From the NCBI GenBank assembly GCA_036250195.1, contig JAVHZZ010000010.1, positions 76,193,423 to 76,257,422 of the forward strand: DNA of 64,000 nt, in the 5' to 3' direction. Both the position numbers and the translations under genes were made by a program. This document shows, piece after piece, positions 1 through 11,388 of this stretch. Positions within the stretch are counted from its first letter, which is position 1, and every line of letters begins with the position of its first letter. The DNA is from Mixophyes australis. Its lineage: Eukaryota; Chordata; Amphibia; Anura; Limnodynastidae. A model generated the notes under the pieces. It saw only the letters and a program-made list of their open reading frames with translations, did no database searches and had not been told where the DNA came from.

Positions 1-225
1 GGGGTAGTAAAGGCTAAATTTACGAGTTGAGGGGTCAAACTCATTTTCGTGAGGTAATTTTACCTCATGAACACACATTAAAAAGGCCGTTTGCGTCGGG
101 AACTAACGCTCTTCCCCTGAGGAGGCCTGGGCTAGGTCCAAATGCATGACAAGAACTTTTTAAGACCTTAAGTAGCTTGATTTGACTAGAATGCATGAGT
201 ATCATGCACGGTGCACGGGTTAACT

Positions 226-235
<10 letters not shown>
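1..235 (+). mobile_element. Helitron-like non-autonomous element, 3' part (cut by window edge)
   Basis: The segment is a reverse-complement relative of 56375-56540: both contain the CTTCCCCTGAGGAGGCCT block, the AAGTAGCTTGATTTGACTAG block and a short hairpin built on ATGCATGA, then GTTAACTTG and a TA run. In this copy the hairpin arm is partly mutated. A hairpin close to a 3' end fits Helitron/Helentron-type elements, but no CTRR terminus is visible, so the class is inferred. No coding capacity is seen. Confidence 0.4.

Positions 236-275
<40 letters not shown>
230..275. repeat. (TA)n microsatellite
   Basis: An uninterrupted TA dinucleotide run directly follows the GTTAACTTG end of the Helitron-like element. 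The related element at 56.4 kb abuts a TA run at the same end, so the microsatellite seems tied to the element's terminus or target. Confidence 0.9.
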
Positions 276-276
<1 letters not shown>

Positions 277-798
277 CTTACAATAGGTAATGGAAATCAT
301 ATTATGTTACTTACAGGTATGGGATGTATCATGCAGAATGCTCAAGACTTATGGAAGAATTCATAGAGTTTTTCTGTCATTTTGAGCACCATGCATAAGT
401 TCCTAAGCTACATTTAAATGTTACCATTGTTTTCCCCCACACTGTCCCTGGTACTTCCCTACCCATCAAATTGTTTAGCAGTACTTCTGATAGTGTTAAA
501 AGTCCCATAACTGCATATATTATATTATTTATTTCCATATGCCAGTATTAGAAAAGACTAAAAACAACTGGACACGCAACATTTTTACCCAATAATATTT
601 GGACAACTATTCTTCAGAGCAGGCGAAACTCGGGTTGATACATGGAACATACTGTACCTGTTCCCTTCCTGTACTGCCTGCTGTGCTGCTTGCCCCGCCT
701 GTGTCCCTCTTCCTCTTGTGTTGGCTGTAACCTATAACAACAGTAATATACGGTTATTCTTTATATTCCTGTATTGTACATTTTTTTCTAGATACAAT
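276..798. other. Unassigned intergenic sequence
   Basis: AT-rich sequence without a long reading frame, a terminal inverted repeat or a recognisable repeat end. Confidence 0.5.
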
Positions 799-1085
799 GG
801 GCCTTATTCATTAAGGAAAGCAATGCAAAGGATTAAATTTGCTCATGGACAAACCTTGTTACGATGCACGTAAGGAAAACATTGTCTGCTTTTTCATGTA
901 GCACACAAATACTTTATAGCGTTATTATTACACTGAAATTTAAAGTTGATTTTGGACATGCCCTACCCCAACTATAAATCTGTCCCCACATTTTATATTT
1001 ACCTGCCCATCCAATGGAACATGGTTTTGCCAAGGTGTATATGTACGCATTTTTTTTCCCTTATTCTCCTTAATGAATCTTGACC
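799..1085. mobile_element. GGGCCT-family MITE (Harbinger-type), old copy
   Basis: The left end GGGCCTTATTCATTAAGG and the right end CCTTAATGAATCTTGACC are inverted. The 3-bp direct repeat AAT flanks both ends (796-798 and 1086-1088). The interior matches the copies at 43270 and 59031, including a shared CATGTAGC..CACAAATA block and ACACTGAAATT. Short length, G-run ends and a 3-bp duplication suggest a PIF/Harbinger MITE. The right end has several mutations, so this looks like the oldest of the three copies. Confidence 0.7.
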
Positions 1086-1544
1086 AATAAGTACAGCAAG
1101 AAATAAGACTGCTAAACTTTGCCAGACATAGATAACTAAGCTGACACCTTAAAGGGCGGCAGGTACTGTATCATTGCTTGTAATAGATCTGAAGAGTCAC
1201 TTTGTTATGTCATTATTGACTAACAGTCATTATTACATCTCTTGTTTTGGGTTCTATAGAATCTGTTTGTGTTCTGCATGATGTATACAAATAATCTGTC
1301 GAAATGCACTATTTAACGTAGAATATAATTGTGTCACAATTGTGCCCAGGGTTGGTCATGAGACCAGTCACAACATATTGGGCAGCATAATGCTCTGGCA
1401 TGCTGTTGTATACAATACATCCCACGTGACAGGTAGAAGATGCAACAAAAGCAACCATTTTATTTAAGACTATATATATATATATATGCAATTGTACGTA
1501 ATTTTGAGCACCCTCATTAAAATATGGTAAATAATGTTTAAAAT
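1086..1544. other. Unassigned intergenic sequence
   Basis: No supported gene. A short TA run lies at about 1472-1487. A 60-residue open frame here has no family features. Confidence 0.5.
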
Positions 1545-1703
1545 CTCCATACAGTGACTGTCAGAGAATGTACTTGATGACCATGTCTGTGGGTATGACA
1601 TTATCACAGAGCTCCATATAGTGACTGTAAGATGACCATGTCTGTGGGTAGCACATTATCACAGAGCTCCATATAGTGACTGTAAGATGACCATGTCTGT
1701 GGG
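1545..1703. repeat. Tandem repeat, left half (interrupted by hAT insertion)
   Basis: About 2.5 units of a 60-65 bp repeat built on CAGAGCTCCATATAGTGACT and GACCATGTCTGTGGGTA. The array resumes at 3595 after the 1.9 kb insertion. The last 8 bases (1696-1703, TCTGTGGG) are the target site duplicated by the insertion. Confidence 0.85.
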
Positions 1704-2632
1704 CAGTGTCGGACTGGGGCATGAAGGGCCCACCGGGGGACTGCAAAGCTAGGGGCCCACCAGAGGGGGTGTGGCCAGCATCATAGAGGCGGGGCCTGAC
1801 ACTAGAGGGGGGAGTGGTCAGCCCATGAAGGACAGCTAGCACCCTAGTGTAGTATAAAAAGAAAGCAGTGTGTACATAAAGAGTACACAGTCTTGACCTG
1901 CCCCATAGATTGGGCAGAACAGTCACCAAAAATCAGGATTGTCCCACTAGAATCAGAACATTTGACAGACTGTCCTACCTGTTCTTGTCACCACCTGTGG
2001 CTGCTGGTTTCTTAAGTTGCGACTTGTCTGGATCCCGGAATGTTGGGTGCCCTATTTTGAAAAAAAATGGGTACATTTAGAAAATTCCAACTAGCCCCGG
2101 CGTAAAATCTATAGCACCCACAATTAATACTTAGGCCTTCCTCCAGCCCCAACATTAAAGATAGAGTATTCTCACTTAATAAATAAACCTATTTCCCTCC
2201 CTCCAAACAGCCCCAGCAATAAATGAATATCATTTACGTATAATAAATATACCTATTTCCCACAACAGTCACTGCCATTAAATAATTCATATTCACATTT
2301 AATAAATAGACCTCGTGCTCCTCAAACTCAGCCCCACATTCAATTAATAGCACCTAAACCACCCCAGGATAAAATTAAAGGTCCTGTCACCCCATCTTAA
2401 TTTAATAGGCCCCACTCTGAAATTAAATAGCCCACCAATAAATTAAATTGCCCCACCATCACCCCACAAATAAAATAGCACCCATTAAATAATTAGCCCC
2501 CACCTAAACTCCAAAATTAAATTAATAGCCTATCTCCTACCCATGTACTATTAAGGCAACCCCACTCCTTTCCCTCATATCACACATTATATTAAAAAAA
2601 AACATTCCCTCATTATAGCAGCCCACACTCCT

Positions 2633-3298
2633 TTCATTCACACAATATAGTGGCCCCCCCTCCCATTTTATTCACACAGTATAGCAGGCCCCTGTCACTC
2701 ACACAGTATAGCAGGCCCCCCCCCTCCCCTGTCTCTCACACAGATAGCAGGCCCCCCCTCCCCTGTCTCTCACACAGATAGCAGGCCCCCCCTCCCCTGT
2801 CTCTCACACAGTATAGCAGGCCCCCCCTCCCCTGTCTCTCACACAGTATAGCAGGCCCCCCCTCCCCTGTCACTCACACAAATAGCAGCCCCCCCCTCCC
2901 CTGTCTCTCACACAGTATAGCAGGGCCTCCCTCCCCTGTCACTCACACAAATAGCAGGCCCCCCCTCCCCTGTCTCTCACACAAATAGCAGGCCCCCCTC
3001 CCCTGTCTCTCACACAGTATAGCATGCCCCCCCTCCCCTGTCACTCACACAAATAGCAGGCCCCCCTCCTCTGTTTCTCACACAAATAGCAGGCCCCCTC
3101 CCCTGTCACTCACACAAATAGCAGGCCCCCCCTCCCCTGTTTCTCACACAAATAGCAGGCCCCCCTCCTCTGTTTCTCACACAAATAGCAGGCCCCCTCC
3201 CCTGTCACTCACACAAATAGCAGGCCCCCCCTCCCCTGTTTCTCACACAAATAGCAGGCCCCCCTTCCCCTGTTCTCACACAAATAGCAGGGCCATCT
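2633..3298. repeat. C-rich minisatellite, about 32-35 bp unit
   Basis: Around 19 units of the type ATAGCAGGCCCCCCCTCCC followed by CTGTCTCTCACACA, with GTAT present or absent and C-run length varying. The array lies wholly inside the hAT element. Similar variant units recur in blocks (3050-3180 resembles 3180-3270), which suggests recent block duplication. Confidence 0.9.
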
Positions 3299-3358
3299 TT
3301 CATTCACACTTACCTTATTGCTGCAGCTCACATGCTTGCTGTGCGATCAAAAGCAAAA

Positions 3359-3403
3359 CAGGAAGTAACGTGCGTTCCACGGTGGAACGCACGCTACTTC
3401 CTG
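3359..3403. repeat. Hairpin inside hAT copy 1
   Basis: Two 22-base arms, CAGGAAGTAACGTGCGTTCC plus AC and its near-perfect complement, are separated by a single base. The hairpin sits in the GC-rich terminal segment, just outside the donor-like site. Subterminal hairpins can bind transposase, but that role is only a guess here. Confidence 0.85.
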
Positions 3404-3594
3404 TTTCCTGTTTAGCGAAAGTGACTGGTCCCTGAGGAGGGGCCAGCCACCCACGGCACCTGGCTCCCACCAACACCCGAGGACACAGGAATCATTTTTT
3501 TTAGCCCCGCCCCACCACGGAGGAGGGCGGAGCTATCTGCCATCAGGGCCTACCGGTGGATTTCCCGGTCCACCGGCGGCCCAGTCCGACGCTG

Positions 3595-3790
3595 TCTGTG
3601 GGTATAACAGAGCTCCATACAGTGGCTGCAAGAATGTACTTGATGACCTTGTCTGTGGGTATGACATTATCACAGAGCTCCATATAGTGACTGTAAGATC
3701 ACCATGTCTGTGGGTATAACAGAGCTCCATACAGTGGCTGCAAGAATGTACTTGATGACCATGTCTGTGGTTATGACATTATCACAGAGC
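3595..3790. repeat. Tandem repeat, right half
   Basis: This continues the array left of the hAT element, starting inside a unit with the duplicated TCTGTGGG. The units here alternate between 'ATACAGTGGCTGCAAGAATG' and 'ATATAGTGACTGTAAGAT' types. Confidence 0.85.
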
Positions 3791-6140
3791 AGCAGCAATT
3801 ATTTATTTATTCTCCTTTCTGATTTTTGCAACTTTTTGCAACATTTTGGATAAAATATTTTTGTATAAGAGATCCCGTACTAAGGGGTCTATGTATTAAG
3901 GTAAAAACAAAGTAAAGAGAGGCACACTTGCACTATTTCCACCATATTTGCCTCCACTTAGCAGCTTTACCCTGCCGTCCAGCAGGGAGCTCCTAGAGGA
4001 GAAGTTGGGGGTGGAGTAAGGGCGAGTACACATTGTAGTAATATTCATCATTACCATGCAGAGTGTTTCACCTCTCTCTTCCCTTCTTCAGAGCATTTTA
4101 GTGACCTCTATACAACAGAGATCATTCTAGAGATCTCTATGCAATTAAAGGATAATTGTAGTGACCACTTTACAATGCAGATATTGCTAAAATATACAGA
4201 GAATTTTCGTGTTTACAATACAAGGAGCAATGATTGATATCCAATCTAGAGAGACCTCTTCAGCACTATTCACCAATAAGAAGGCTGTAAACTAATCTGC
4301 TGGGTAAGAAGATACACCCAGCAGACACTTGAATCCAATATACAGTTTGACATGGCAGAATTAGCCGGCTAATAAGTGCCTTGCCACAGGCTTCTGATCC
4401 GCTGCAGAGTGGTCAAACAGCGCATCATAGACATATATAATTAAATACAAACACTTCAGTTATTCAGTTTACATTGTTCAGTCAAATAATGCACAGTCTT
4501 TGCTATATATTAATGTAAAATAATGACTTTACTTGCTGTACTACCTGCACTGAACTTGAGGATAAGTTATAGGTTTAATCTCAGCTTTGAATCTGATGGG
4601 AACACCACAGACTCTATTCCTGTCCCATAAATAACCTGCAACAGAAATAGTGGAATTCCTCCACCTGCCAATGTACTGTTATCACTAAAATTCGCTGCAG
4701 GCCAGTGAGTATAGAACATCTTACACATCAGTTACATAATCGCTTTGGGGTCTTCTCATAACTATAAAATGTTAGGACGTCTTGTAACATTCCAAAAAAT
4801 AATCCTGTATATGTATGTACATGTCTTGGTATAGTGCGCTACGTATTTTTCAGTAAATGGGGAGTACAAGTTCCAACTCCCATAGTCATTTTCATTTTCT
4901 ATATATGTAAATAACAAACAAAACAGAATTATGGCAGTAAGTGTTGTAACTGAGTATAAAGGGTAGGTTGAACAACAGGAAATGTTATAACCTTATGACA
5001 GTAGAATATATAAATAGATATTACTTAAACAGAAATGGGGTATTAGTGGGAAAAGGCTTAAAAGCGTTTAAAAGGAGATACGTAAAATTGAACGTAACAG
5101 AGAAAATAGCCTAGTAGGGAAACAAATGCAAGCAAACAAAACAAAAACAAACAAAACAAAATAGAAGAACTACAATTAATGATGATGGAAGATAATTATG
5201 ATATAGTGGAAATAACAAACGTGGCTGGGTGAGAGCCATTATATTTAGAAAGGAAAAGAGAAAGGGGTATATCTATGTTTTAAGACTTACAGGAGGGCGT
5301 AAGGCTGACGGGGGCCCCGTTTATGAATATTTTAAGTTCATTGGGTTAACATTGAGGGGTAGGGGGGCAGCATTTCTGTTTCTCGCCCCAATTTAAAATT
5401 TAAAGTTCCGGCTCTGCCCACGATCATTTGTCTAAATAACGCGCATAACGATGCCTGAGTGGTAAGAGTTAATATATTTTGGTAAATGTAGAATTTGATC
5501 ATATTTCTTTCAGTTTCTTTTATTGACTGTAAGCAAAAAAATTGTCCAATCTGCTCTTTTGATTGACATTTTAAGATGCAAGTTTCAAATGAGTGCATTT
5601 TTATATCAGCATCATAATATGTTATTCATCTGTTGCTATTTAGATATAAATTTTTAACAGGTGAGTCACAGCTGTTGAATCATATTGTTTTTCTAGTTAC
5701 AATAAGCCAGAAACATATAAATCTAATGACAATGTTCTGAATGTCTGGAGTGGAACCAGAAACTAAATGATTAACAAAGCAGTTTTAAACAAAACAAAAA
5801 ATAGAAAATATTTTTTATGTATTTTGAAAGTCACTTGTGGACCAGTAATCACTACATAAAGCATTGAAGACACTGATCTGTCTACTTGCAGGATTTAAGG
5901 AATACTGTCCAACTGATGGTCTGTGGGACAGATACGGCCTTTCAGAGAACATTTACAGCTCAAAGCTGCTCTGACAGCTACATAGGATTACATTACTGTA
6001 TTAGTAGTACAATGACACAGTTATAACAGAACTTCATCCATCTTCAAACAAATACTTGGATATCCCTACTTTAAAACTTCCTTGTAACTGTACTAATTGG
6101 AACCACTGCCAAATCCTTCTCCTCTTTTATAGGTATAGAT
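3791..6140. other. Unassigned 2.3 kb, no gene seen
   Basis: AT-rich and without supported coding sequence. A single MITE-like end (TAA then GGGGTCTATGTATTAAGG) occurs near 3885-3902 with no matching partner end. The A/C-rich stretch near 5120-5165 is simple sequence. The 86-residue open frame on the minus strand near 5.4 kb has no recognisable motifs. Confidence 0.5.
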
Positions 6141-6469
6141 AGCCATCATCATCATCATCATCATCAACATTTATTTATATAGCGCCAGCAAATTCCGTAG
6201 CGCTTTACAATTGGAAACAAACATTGATAAAACAATACTGGGTAATACATACAGACAGAGAGGTAAGAGAACCCTGCTCGCAAGCTTACAATCTATAGGA
6301 CAATGGGAGTTAGAAGCACAAGGGCATGTGCTACATCATATTGCACAATGGACCAGCTAGAACGCAAAGGTAAAAGTATTGAGTGGGGGGTGTGTGTTGC
6401 AGTGTTGGTCAGAAGGTAGTTGTCTTGTGTTAGCAGTGTAGAGGATGGTAATAGGGTAATCTAGGGAAA

Positions 6470-6955
6470 TTAAGATGGTGGCTGAGGAATATCATAACTT
6501 TGTCTGAAGAGGTGGGTTTTCAGTGAACGCTTGAAGGTATGAAGACTAGAGGAAAGTCTTATTGTGTGAGGGAGGGAATTCCACAAAGTAGGTGCAGCCC
6601 AGAGAAAATCCTGTAACCGAGAATGGGAGGATGTGATGAGAGTGGAGGAGAGACGTAGATCTTGTGCAGAACGGAGGTGTCGAGTAGGGAGATATTTCGA
6701 GACCAGTGAGGAAATGTATGTCGGTGCAATTTTGTTGATGGCCTTGTATGTTAGAAGAATTTTATATTGGATTCGTTGAAATACAGGCAGCCAATGTAGA
6801 GACTGACAGAGTGGCTCAGCAGAGGAAAAAACGGTTAGTAAGGAAAATAAATCTAGCCGCTGCATGCAAAATAGATTGTAGGGGTTCAAGTCTGACTTTG
6901 GGAAGACCAGTAAGGAGGGAATTGCAATAGTCGATGCGGCAGATGAAGAGTGCAT
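6470..6955 (-). pseudogene. L2 LINE pol, C-terminal segment
   Basis: A 161-residue frame with the conserved tail of L2-type pol: SLHWLPV near residues 52-58, RIQYKILLTYKA just after, LPTRHLRS near 89-96, APTLWNSLP at 121-129 and FKRSLKTHLF at 141-150. It overlaps the reverse-transcriptase frame in another phase. The shared text shifts from one frame to the other near 6820-6850, beside an A-run (GGAAAAAACGG), so a small indel separates two parts of one former protein. The first 45 or so residues of this frame are out of phase with the original protein. Confidence 0.85.
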
Positions 6956-7859
6956 GAATTAATGTTTTTGCGGTTTCTTGTGTCAGATATGTGCGTATTC
7001 TGGAAATGTTCTTTAGGTGTATGTAACATGATTTAGATATAGAGTTGATGTGGGGAATAAACGACAGTTGTGAATCAAGGATTACACCTAGGCAACGAGC
7101 TTGCGGGGTGGGATTTATGGTCATGTTATCAACAGAAATAGAAATGTCAGGCAGGAAGCTTCTGTTTTTGGGTGGGAATATTATTAATTCAGTTTTTGAA
7201 AGATTGAGTTTGAGTTGGCAAGAAGACATCCAAGATGAAATGGCAGAAAGACAGTCAGTAACGCGAGACAACACAAATGGTGAAAGATCAGGAGAGGATA
7301 GATAACTTTGTGTATCATTCACATAGAGATGATACTGAAATCCAAAAGAGCTTATTAGTTTTCCAAGAGAAGTGGTGTAGATAGAGAATAGCAGAGGACC
7401 TAGGACTGAGCCTTGTGGTACTCCAACTGATAAAGGAAGCGGAGCAGAGGTGGATCCAGAGAAATTAACACTGAAAGAGCAATTAGATAGGTAGGATGAG
7501 AACCAGGATAGGACAGTGCCTTCAAGACCTAGGGATTGTAGCGTTTGTATGAGGAGAGAGTGGTCAACAGTGTCAAATGCAGCAGAGAGATCCAGGAGAA
7601 TTAGAAGAGAGTAATGGTTATTATTTTTTGCTGTGATCAAATCATTGACAACCTTGGTCAGCGCAGTCTCTGTGGAGTGTTGAGAGCGAAAACCTGAATG
7701 AAGAGGATCCAACAGGTTGTTTGCTGTAAGAAAGTGTGTGAGGTGGGTGTAGGCAGTTCTCTCGAGAAGCTTGGAGGGGCATGGGAGCTGGGAGATGGGG
7801 CGGTAATTTACAAGAGAGTTAGGGTCAGAATTTAGTTTTTTTAAAATGGGAGTAATCAC
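6816..7859 (-). pseudogene. L2 LINE reverse transcriptase (defective)
   Basis: A 347-residue frame covering the palm and fingers of a non-LTR reverse transcriptase: YRPIS at residues 19-23, [12 protein letters not shown] from 56, motif [13 protein letters not shown] at 89-100, motif [14 protein letters not shown] at 146-158 and motif C at 179-184. Motif C reads YVNDTQ where the active family has YADDTQ, so one catalytic aspartate is lost. The downstream thumb region continues to about residue 335, then runs out of frame. The start methionine is not a real start: the frame joins the upstream segment across a frameshift near 7860-7900. Confidence 0.93.
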
Positions 7860-8608
7860 TGCGCGCTTGAATAGTGATGAAAAAATACCAGTAGAAAGAG
7901 AGAGAATACAGATTTTAGAGGGGGAATGAGAACAGGAGACAGGGACATACCAATTTGTGAGGGAATGGGATCAAGAGGACAGTAGGTAGAGTAGGAAGAT
8001 GAGAAGAGAGTAGAAATTTCCTCTTCATTTGTGGGATCAAATGAAGAGAGAGTGTCAGAGGGTGCTACAAAGGAATTGAGCCTGAATTGATTGCCTGTCA
8101 AGGGAGATGATACCATTTCAAGCCTGATCTTATCAATTTTGTCCTTGAAATAGGAAGCAAGAGCCTGTGCAGTGATGTTAGTTGGAGGATTTGGGGCAGG
8201 AGGATTCAGAAGAGAGTTAAATGTGTTAAAGAGGCGTTTAGGGTTAGAAGCCTGAGCATAGATGAGAGATCGGAAGTATGCTTGTTTAGCAGTGTCCAGA
8301 GCATTTCTATAGGAGTGGTAGATATCAGTATATGTGATGAAATCTTTAGAGGCACAAGATTTACGCCAGTGACGTTCTGCTTTACGAGAAAGTTTTTGTA
8401 GAGTTCGTGTTACTGTAGTGTGCCACGGTTGGCAACGAATTCTACGCGAAGTATGTAGTGTCGCTGGAGCCACTTGATCCAGGGCAGTTGCTAGGGTTTT
8501 ATGAAAATGGGGTACTGCCCGATCAGGGGAGGAAAATGTAGAAATTGGGGAGAGAAGCCACTGGCCTATCCCCCAGGAGTTTAATAACCAAATCATAGCC
8601 CTTTTCAA
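7856..8608 (-). pseudogene. L2 LINE pol, linker between endonuclease and RT
   Basis: A 250-residue frame that matches the region between endonuclease and reverse transcriptase in L2-type pol. It is rich in basic residues (RKAERHWRKS near 95-104), followed by AKQAYFRSLI, a KRLFNTFNSLLNPP block and ASYFKDKIDKIR near 190-201. Its C-terminus leaves the family pattern after about LKSVFSL, where the phase changes into the reverse-transcriptase frame. The upstream endonuclease is missing. Confidence 0.85.
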
Positions 8609-8610
8609 GG

Positions 8611-9043
8611 TTTTCCAAATGTTTCATTTCTTTGATGAATAAACTACATATACGTTTGAATTTCAGAACATGAACTTGAAATTTTTTAAATACTAAATAA
8701 CAAGCACTGATAAAATCCCCCTGCCATACATTTAGGGGAAAAACGTAAAAAAAGTTTTCTTAAGTTTTTTTGGGGGGGGGGAGGTTAATTTAGAAAGGTT
8801 GCAAAAACTCCCATTTTTTTGCTTTTAAAGATATTTTTCTTTAAGGCTAATGTAAATAATGTCAAAGATATTAATCTTAACATTTAAAGAGCTTGACTTG
8901 CAATTGCCAAACTCTTCCCAATCATTCCCACTCCTTCGAAGCCACACACACTTTCCAATAGAATTCACCCCAATAGGGATAGTTCCACCACAATCTGGAC
9001 TTTTGACGGGCCTGCAAAGGTATTATTGCAGGAAATAACAAAG
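8611..9043. other. Unassigned
   Basis: AT-rich sequence with a short G-run near 8770. No repeat end or coding sequence recognised. Confidence 0.5.
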
Positions 9044-9114
9044 AAAATGGTGCAGGGACTGATGTGAGTGAGTTCTCTGTACAGCGCCGCGGAATTAGTG
9101 ATGCTATATACATA
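9044..9114 (+). mobile_element. SINE/LINE 3' tail fragment
   Basis: GTGCAGGGACTGATGTGAGT, GTTCTCTGTACAGCGCCG and GGAATTAGTGATGCTATATA match the 3' tail shared by the SINEs here, in plus orientation. It ends in a degenerate GCTGCTGCTGCTAAT run where other copies have GATGATGAT. Head and central domain are absent. Confidence 0.75.
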
Positions 9115-9371
9115 GCTGCTGCTGCTAATATTTAAAACAAAGACACTGATATAGGACTGAATGCAGATTGCTGTAGGTAACTAAACACAACAGAATGTAG
9201 TGGTCTGAAATTCAATCCCTATTTTTACTATTGGAATACAAAGGGCAGCGAAGTCCATTCTTCATTATTTATAATCACTTTAACTGCTCAGGTATAAGTT
9301 GTGATTCTGGTTCTGCCAGCGAAAGCAGCCTTTTATGAACTTTAGACAAACTCCTTTCTCATAGACAAAGC

Positions 9372-9660
9372 GAGGGGAGGGGTTCCTAGTGCCTGGAAAT
9401 CCCCCTCCAAGGCTGGGACACTGTATAATTGAGGTGGCAGGACCCTGCTCCCACTTCACACAGCTCTGCTTGAAAATGGAGAGCTGCGTGCACCTAACAG
9501 TACTGCATGCAGCATTGCCCATGTATATTATGGTGATAGGGAGGGTTGGAGAGCAGCCAATCACTGTCTAAAATTATAGCCACACCCCCATGCATGCTGG
9601 TCACGCCCACTGGCGGCGTGATGTGGAAACCCCCCTATACAAATCCTGCGTTTGCCCCTG
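9372..9660. mobile_element. hAT-type MITE, one end recognisable
   Basis: The right end is CCTGCGTTTGCCCCTG, the complement of CAGGGGCAAACGCAGG, and matches the ends of the MITEs at 13449 and 32769 (CAGGGGCGNACGCAGG). The interior holds GC-rich text including CACGCCCACTGGCGGCGTGA. No intact left end or 8-bp duplication was found, so the left border is approximate. Confidence 0.5.
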
Positions 9661-11388
9661 TTTCCCTAGCCATAGAAGAACCAACTAGCAGGGTTTTTTA
9701 TTGGACGTAATTAAAAAACAGATATTGCATCAAGCATACAGGTAAGGAGGCAATTAGGAAACAGTGATCGTATCATAGTAACTTTTAATTTGTGCCTTAA
9801 TAAAACCTTTTATAAGGTCGCTAGGAAAAGGCCAATTTTGAACAGTGCAGATAGGCGCTTAATATTATTATCCTGTTTTTTCAAAAAAGCACCAAGACCA
9901 AGTCAGACCCATTTCCAATATCTTGTATCACTAACCACTAATACGACTTATCAGCCCCTAGTGACGTGACTATTATGAGGCATTGATATGTGTACTATCT
10001 AATATTTTGTGGTTGACCAACAATTAATATCAGTATCACTTGGGTACATTAAGACGAATTATATTTTTGAAGCTTGTGGAAATAAGCAGCAGCCACGGAT
10101 GAAGGAGTATTGAGTGCTTGGACACAAGGTGATCAGTGATGAAATGGAGCTTGGAAGGAGATAAAAATACTGATCACAAATCATTATGTCTATTCACACA
10201 GCAATTTTATAAATCAATTTACACACCTTTAATTTCACCTGTCCTACTTATGCTTTGTGGGACGTTTGATACAAGTTACTGTGAATAGCTAATGTGCTTC
10301 TGATGTGGATCCATGTTCCCCTATTGCAAGTGTTAGTTGTGCTTTGTTCCCCATACAGTGGTTAAAGCTCAATAGATGTATAGTAACAGTCCATGTGTAC
10401 ATAGCTTGAACCTTCATTATTGCATGTTACATATATGTATTGGCATGTTATTACATTGTAAGTATTTTATTCCTATAACCACTGCAATAAAAGTCTAGTA
10501 TTCATTTATTAAGCAGATACATTGCTAAAACCCATCACACTTAGGGGGAATTCAATTAGCCACAATTTTACGAATAGCCCCCTCTAGCTACTCCCAAATT
10601 TAATATCTCATCCTATATTCACACAGTTAAACAATATATCACCTCTATTTTGCCAGGAAACCTCTCCTAACTGCCTTAACCAGTCATAAGCCGCACATTG
10701 CACACTGGTGACTTGGAAGTGTTTAATGTTTGGGGTTACACGCGATTCCAGTACTCAATCTTCCTCTCACCTATTGCACAGGTTACAGATTTGCTAAATC
10801 GCCCCCGAACAGCGCTCACACAGCCACACTCACTTCGGTTTGCCACCGCCTATTGAATAAGGGCAATAGGACCCCAATATACTGCCTCACACTGGCACAC
10901 AATGAGCACTCCTTGTTACACACATTAGCAAGGCCCACACCAGCAATGAAAGGGTTAACAGTTAACCCTTCAGGGCTCTATGACACCAATGTACATGCAG
11001 GCAGACACTCGGCTTGCTATACAAATTAATTCACAATTCACACCTCAGCAATGAAAGGTTTAGCATGGTCAAGCAATCTATCTCTTCTAGACAGGCAGTG
11101 AATTTGTTTAGAACAATAAGGACATCACTTATTAAGGTTTTGATTAAATATAGAAAAAGTACAATGCTTACAGGTTGTATAGTAAAAAAACAACTAATAA
11201 ACAATTGACATACAAATAAAAAGTTGCAAAACAGTTAAAAAAGATGTAAAATTCACAGTATATCGTACAGATAAGCGCTATATTCTGCACCAAGGAAAAT
11301 TGACTTGAAGATGGACAGCTTTTCAGTGACTGATTTCCCAAAAACTGACAATTTCTTGTAACTGGTCTCAGCTTTTTAAAGATACCTT
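9661..11388. other. Unassigned 1.7 kb, possible retroelement remains
   Basis: No supported gene. A lone Harbinger-like MITE end (TTA then GGGGGAATTCAATTAGCC) is seen near 10541-10561 without its partner. The region 10700-11340 has short repeated phrases such as AGCAATGAAAGG (about 10941 and 11047), but I could not assign a class. Confidence 0.45.

Larger units (their letters stand above)
1704..3594 (-). mobile_element. Non-autonomous hAT transposon with internal minisatellite (copy 1)
   Basis: The ends are inverted: CAGTGTCGGACTGGG at 1704 and its complement, with one change, ending at 3594. They are flanked by a perfect 8-bp duplication TCTGTGGG (1696-1703 and 3595-3602). An 8-bp duplication with CAG-type ends is diagnostic of hAT. 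The 1891-bp interior has no transposase: a 5' module (to about 2035), AT/C-rich degenerate repeats (2100-2630), a C-rich minisatellite (2633-3298), then a GC-rich 3' segment with a perfect hairpin. A splice-donor-like AAGGTAAGT lies on the minus strand at 3308-3316, at the junction of GC-rich end and minisatellite. Strand is given in that sense. Its 5' module is shared with 28925. Confidence 0.9.
6141..8610 (-). mobile_element. L2-clade LINE, 5'-truncated
   Basis: A non-LTR retrotransposon read on the minus strand, ending at low coordinates in GGCGCTATATAAATAAATG and a (TGATGA)n tail rather than poly-A. This is typical of L2/CR1-type elements. Three consecutive pol segments are present: endonuclease-RT linker (7856-8608), reverse transcriptase (6816-7859) and C-terminal region (6470-6955), followed by about 330 bp of 3' UTR. 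No endonuclease domain is present, so the copy is 5'-truncated near 8610, as expected from incomplete target-primed reverse transcription. At least two frameshifts and a mutated catalytic motif make it inactive. Its 3' tail is shared with the SINEs in this window. Confidence 0.92.

Noticed and set aside
2633..3298. CRISPR-like array
   Set aside because: Units have no unique spacers and vary by small changes; this is a vertebrate minisatellite inside a transposon.
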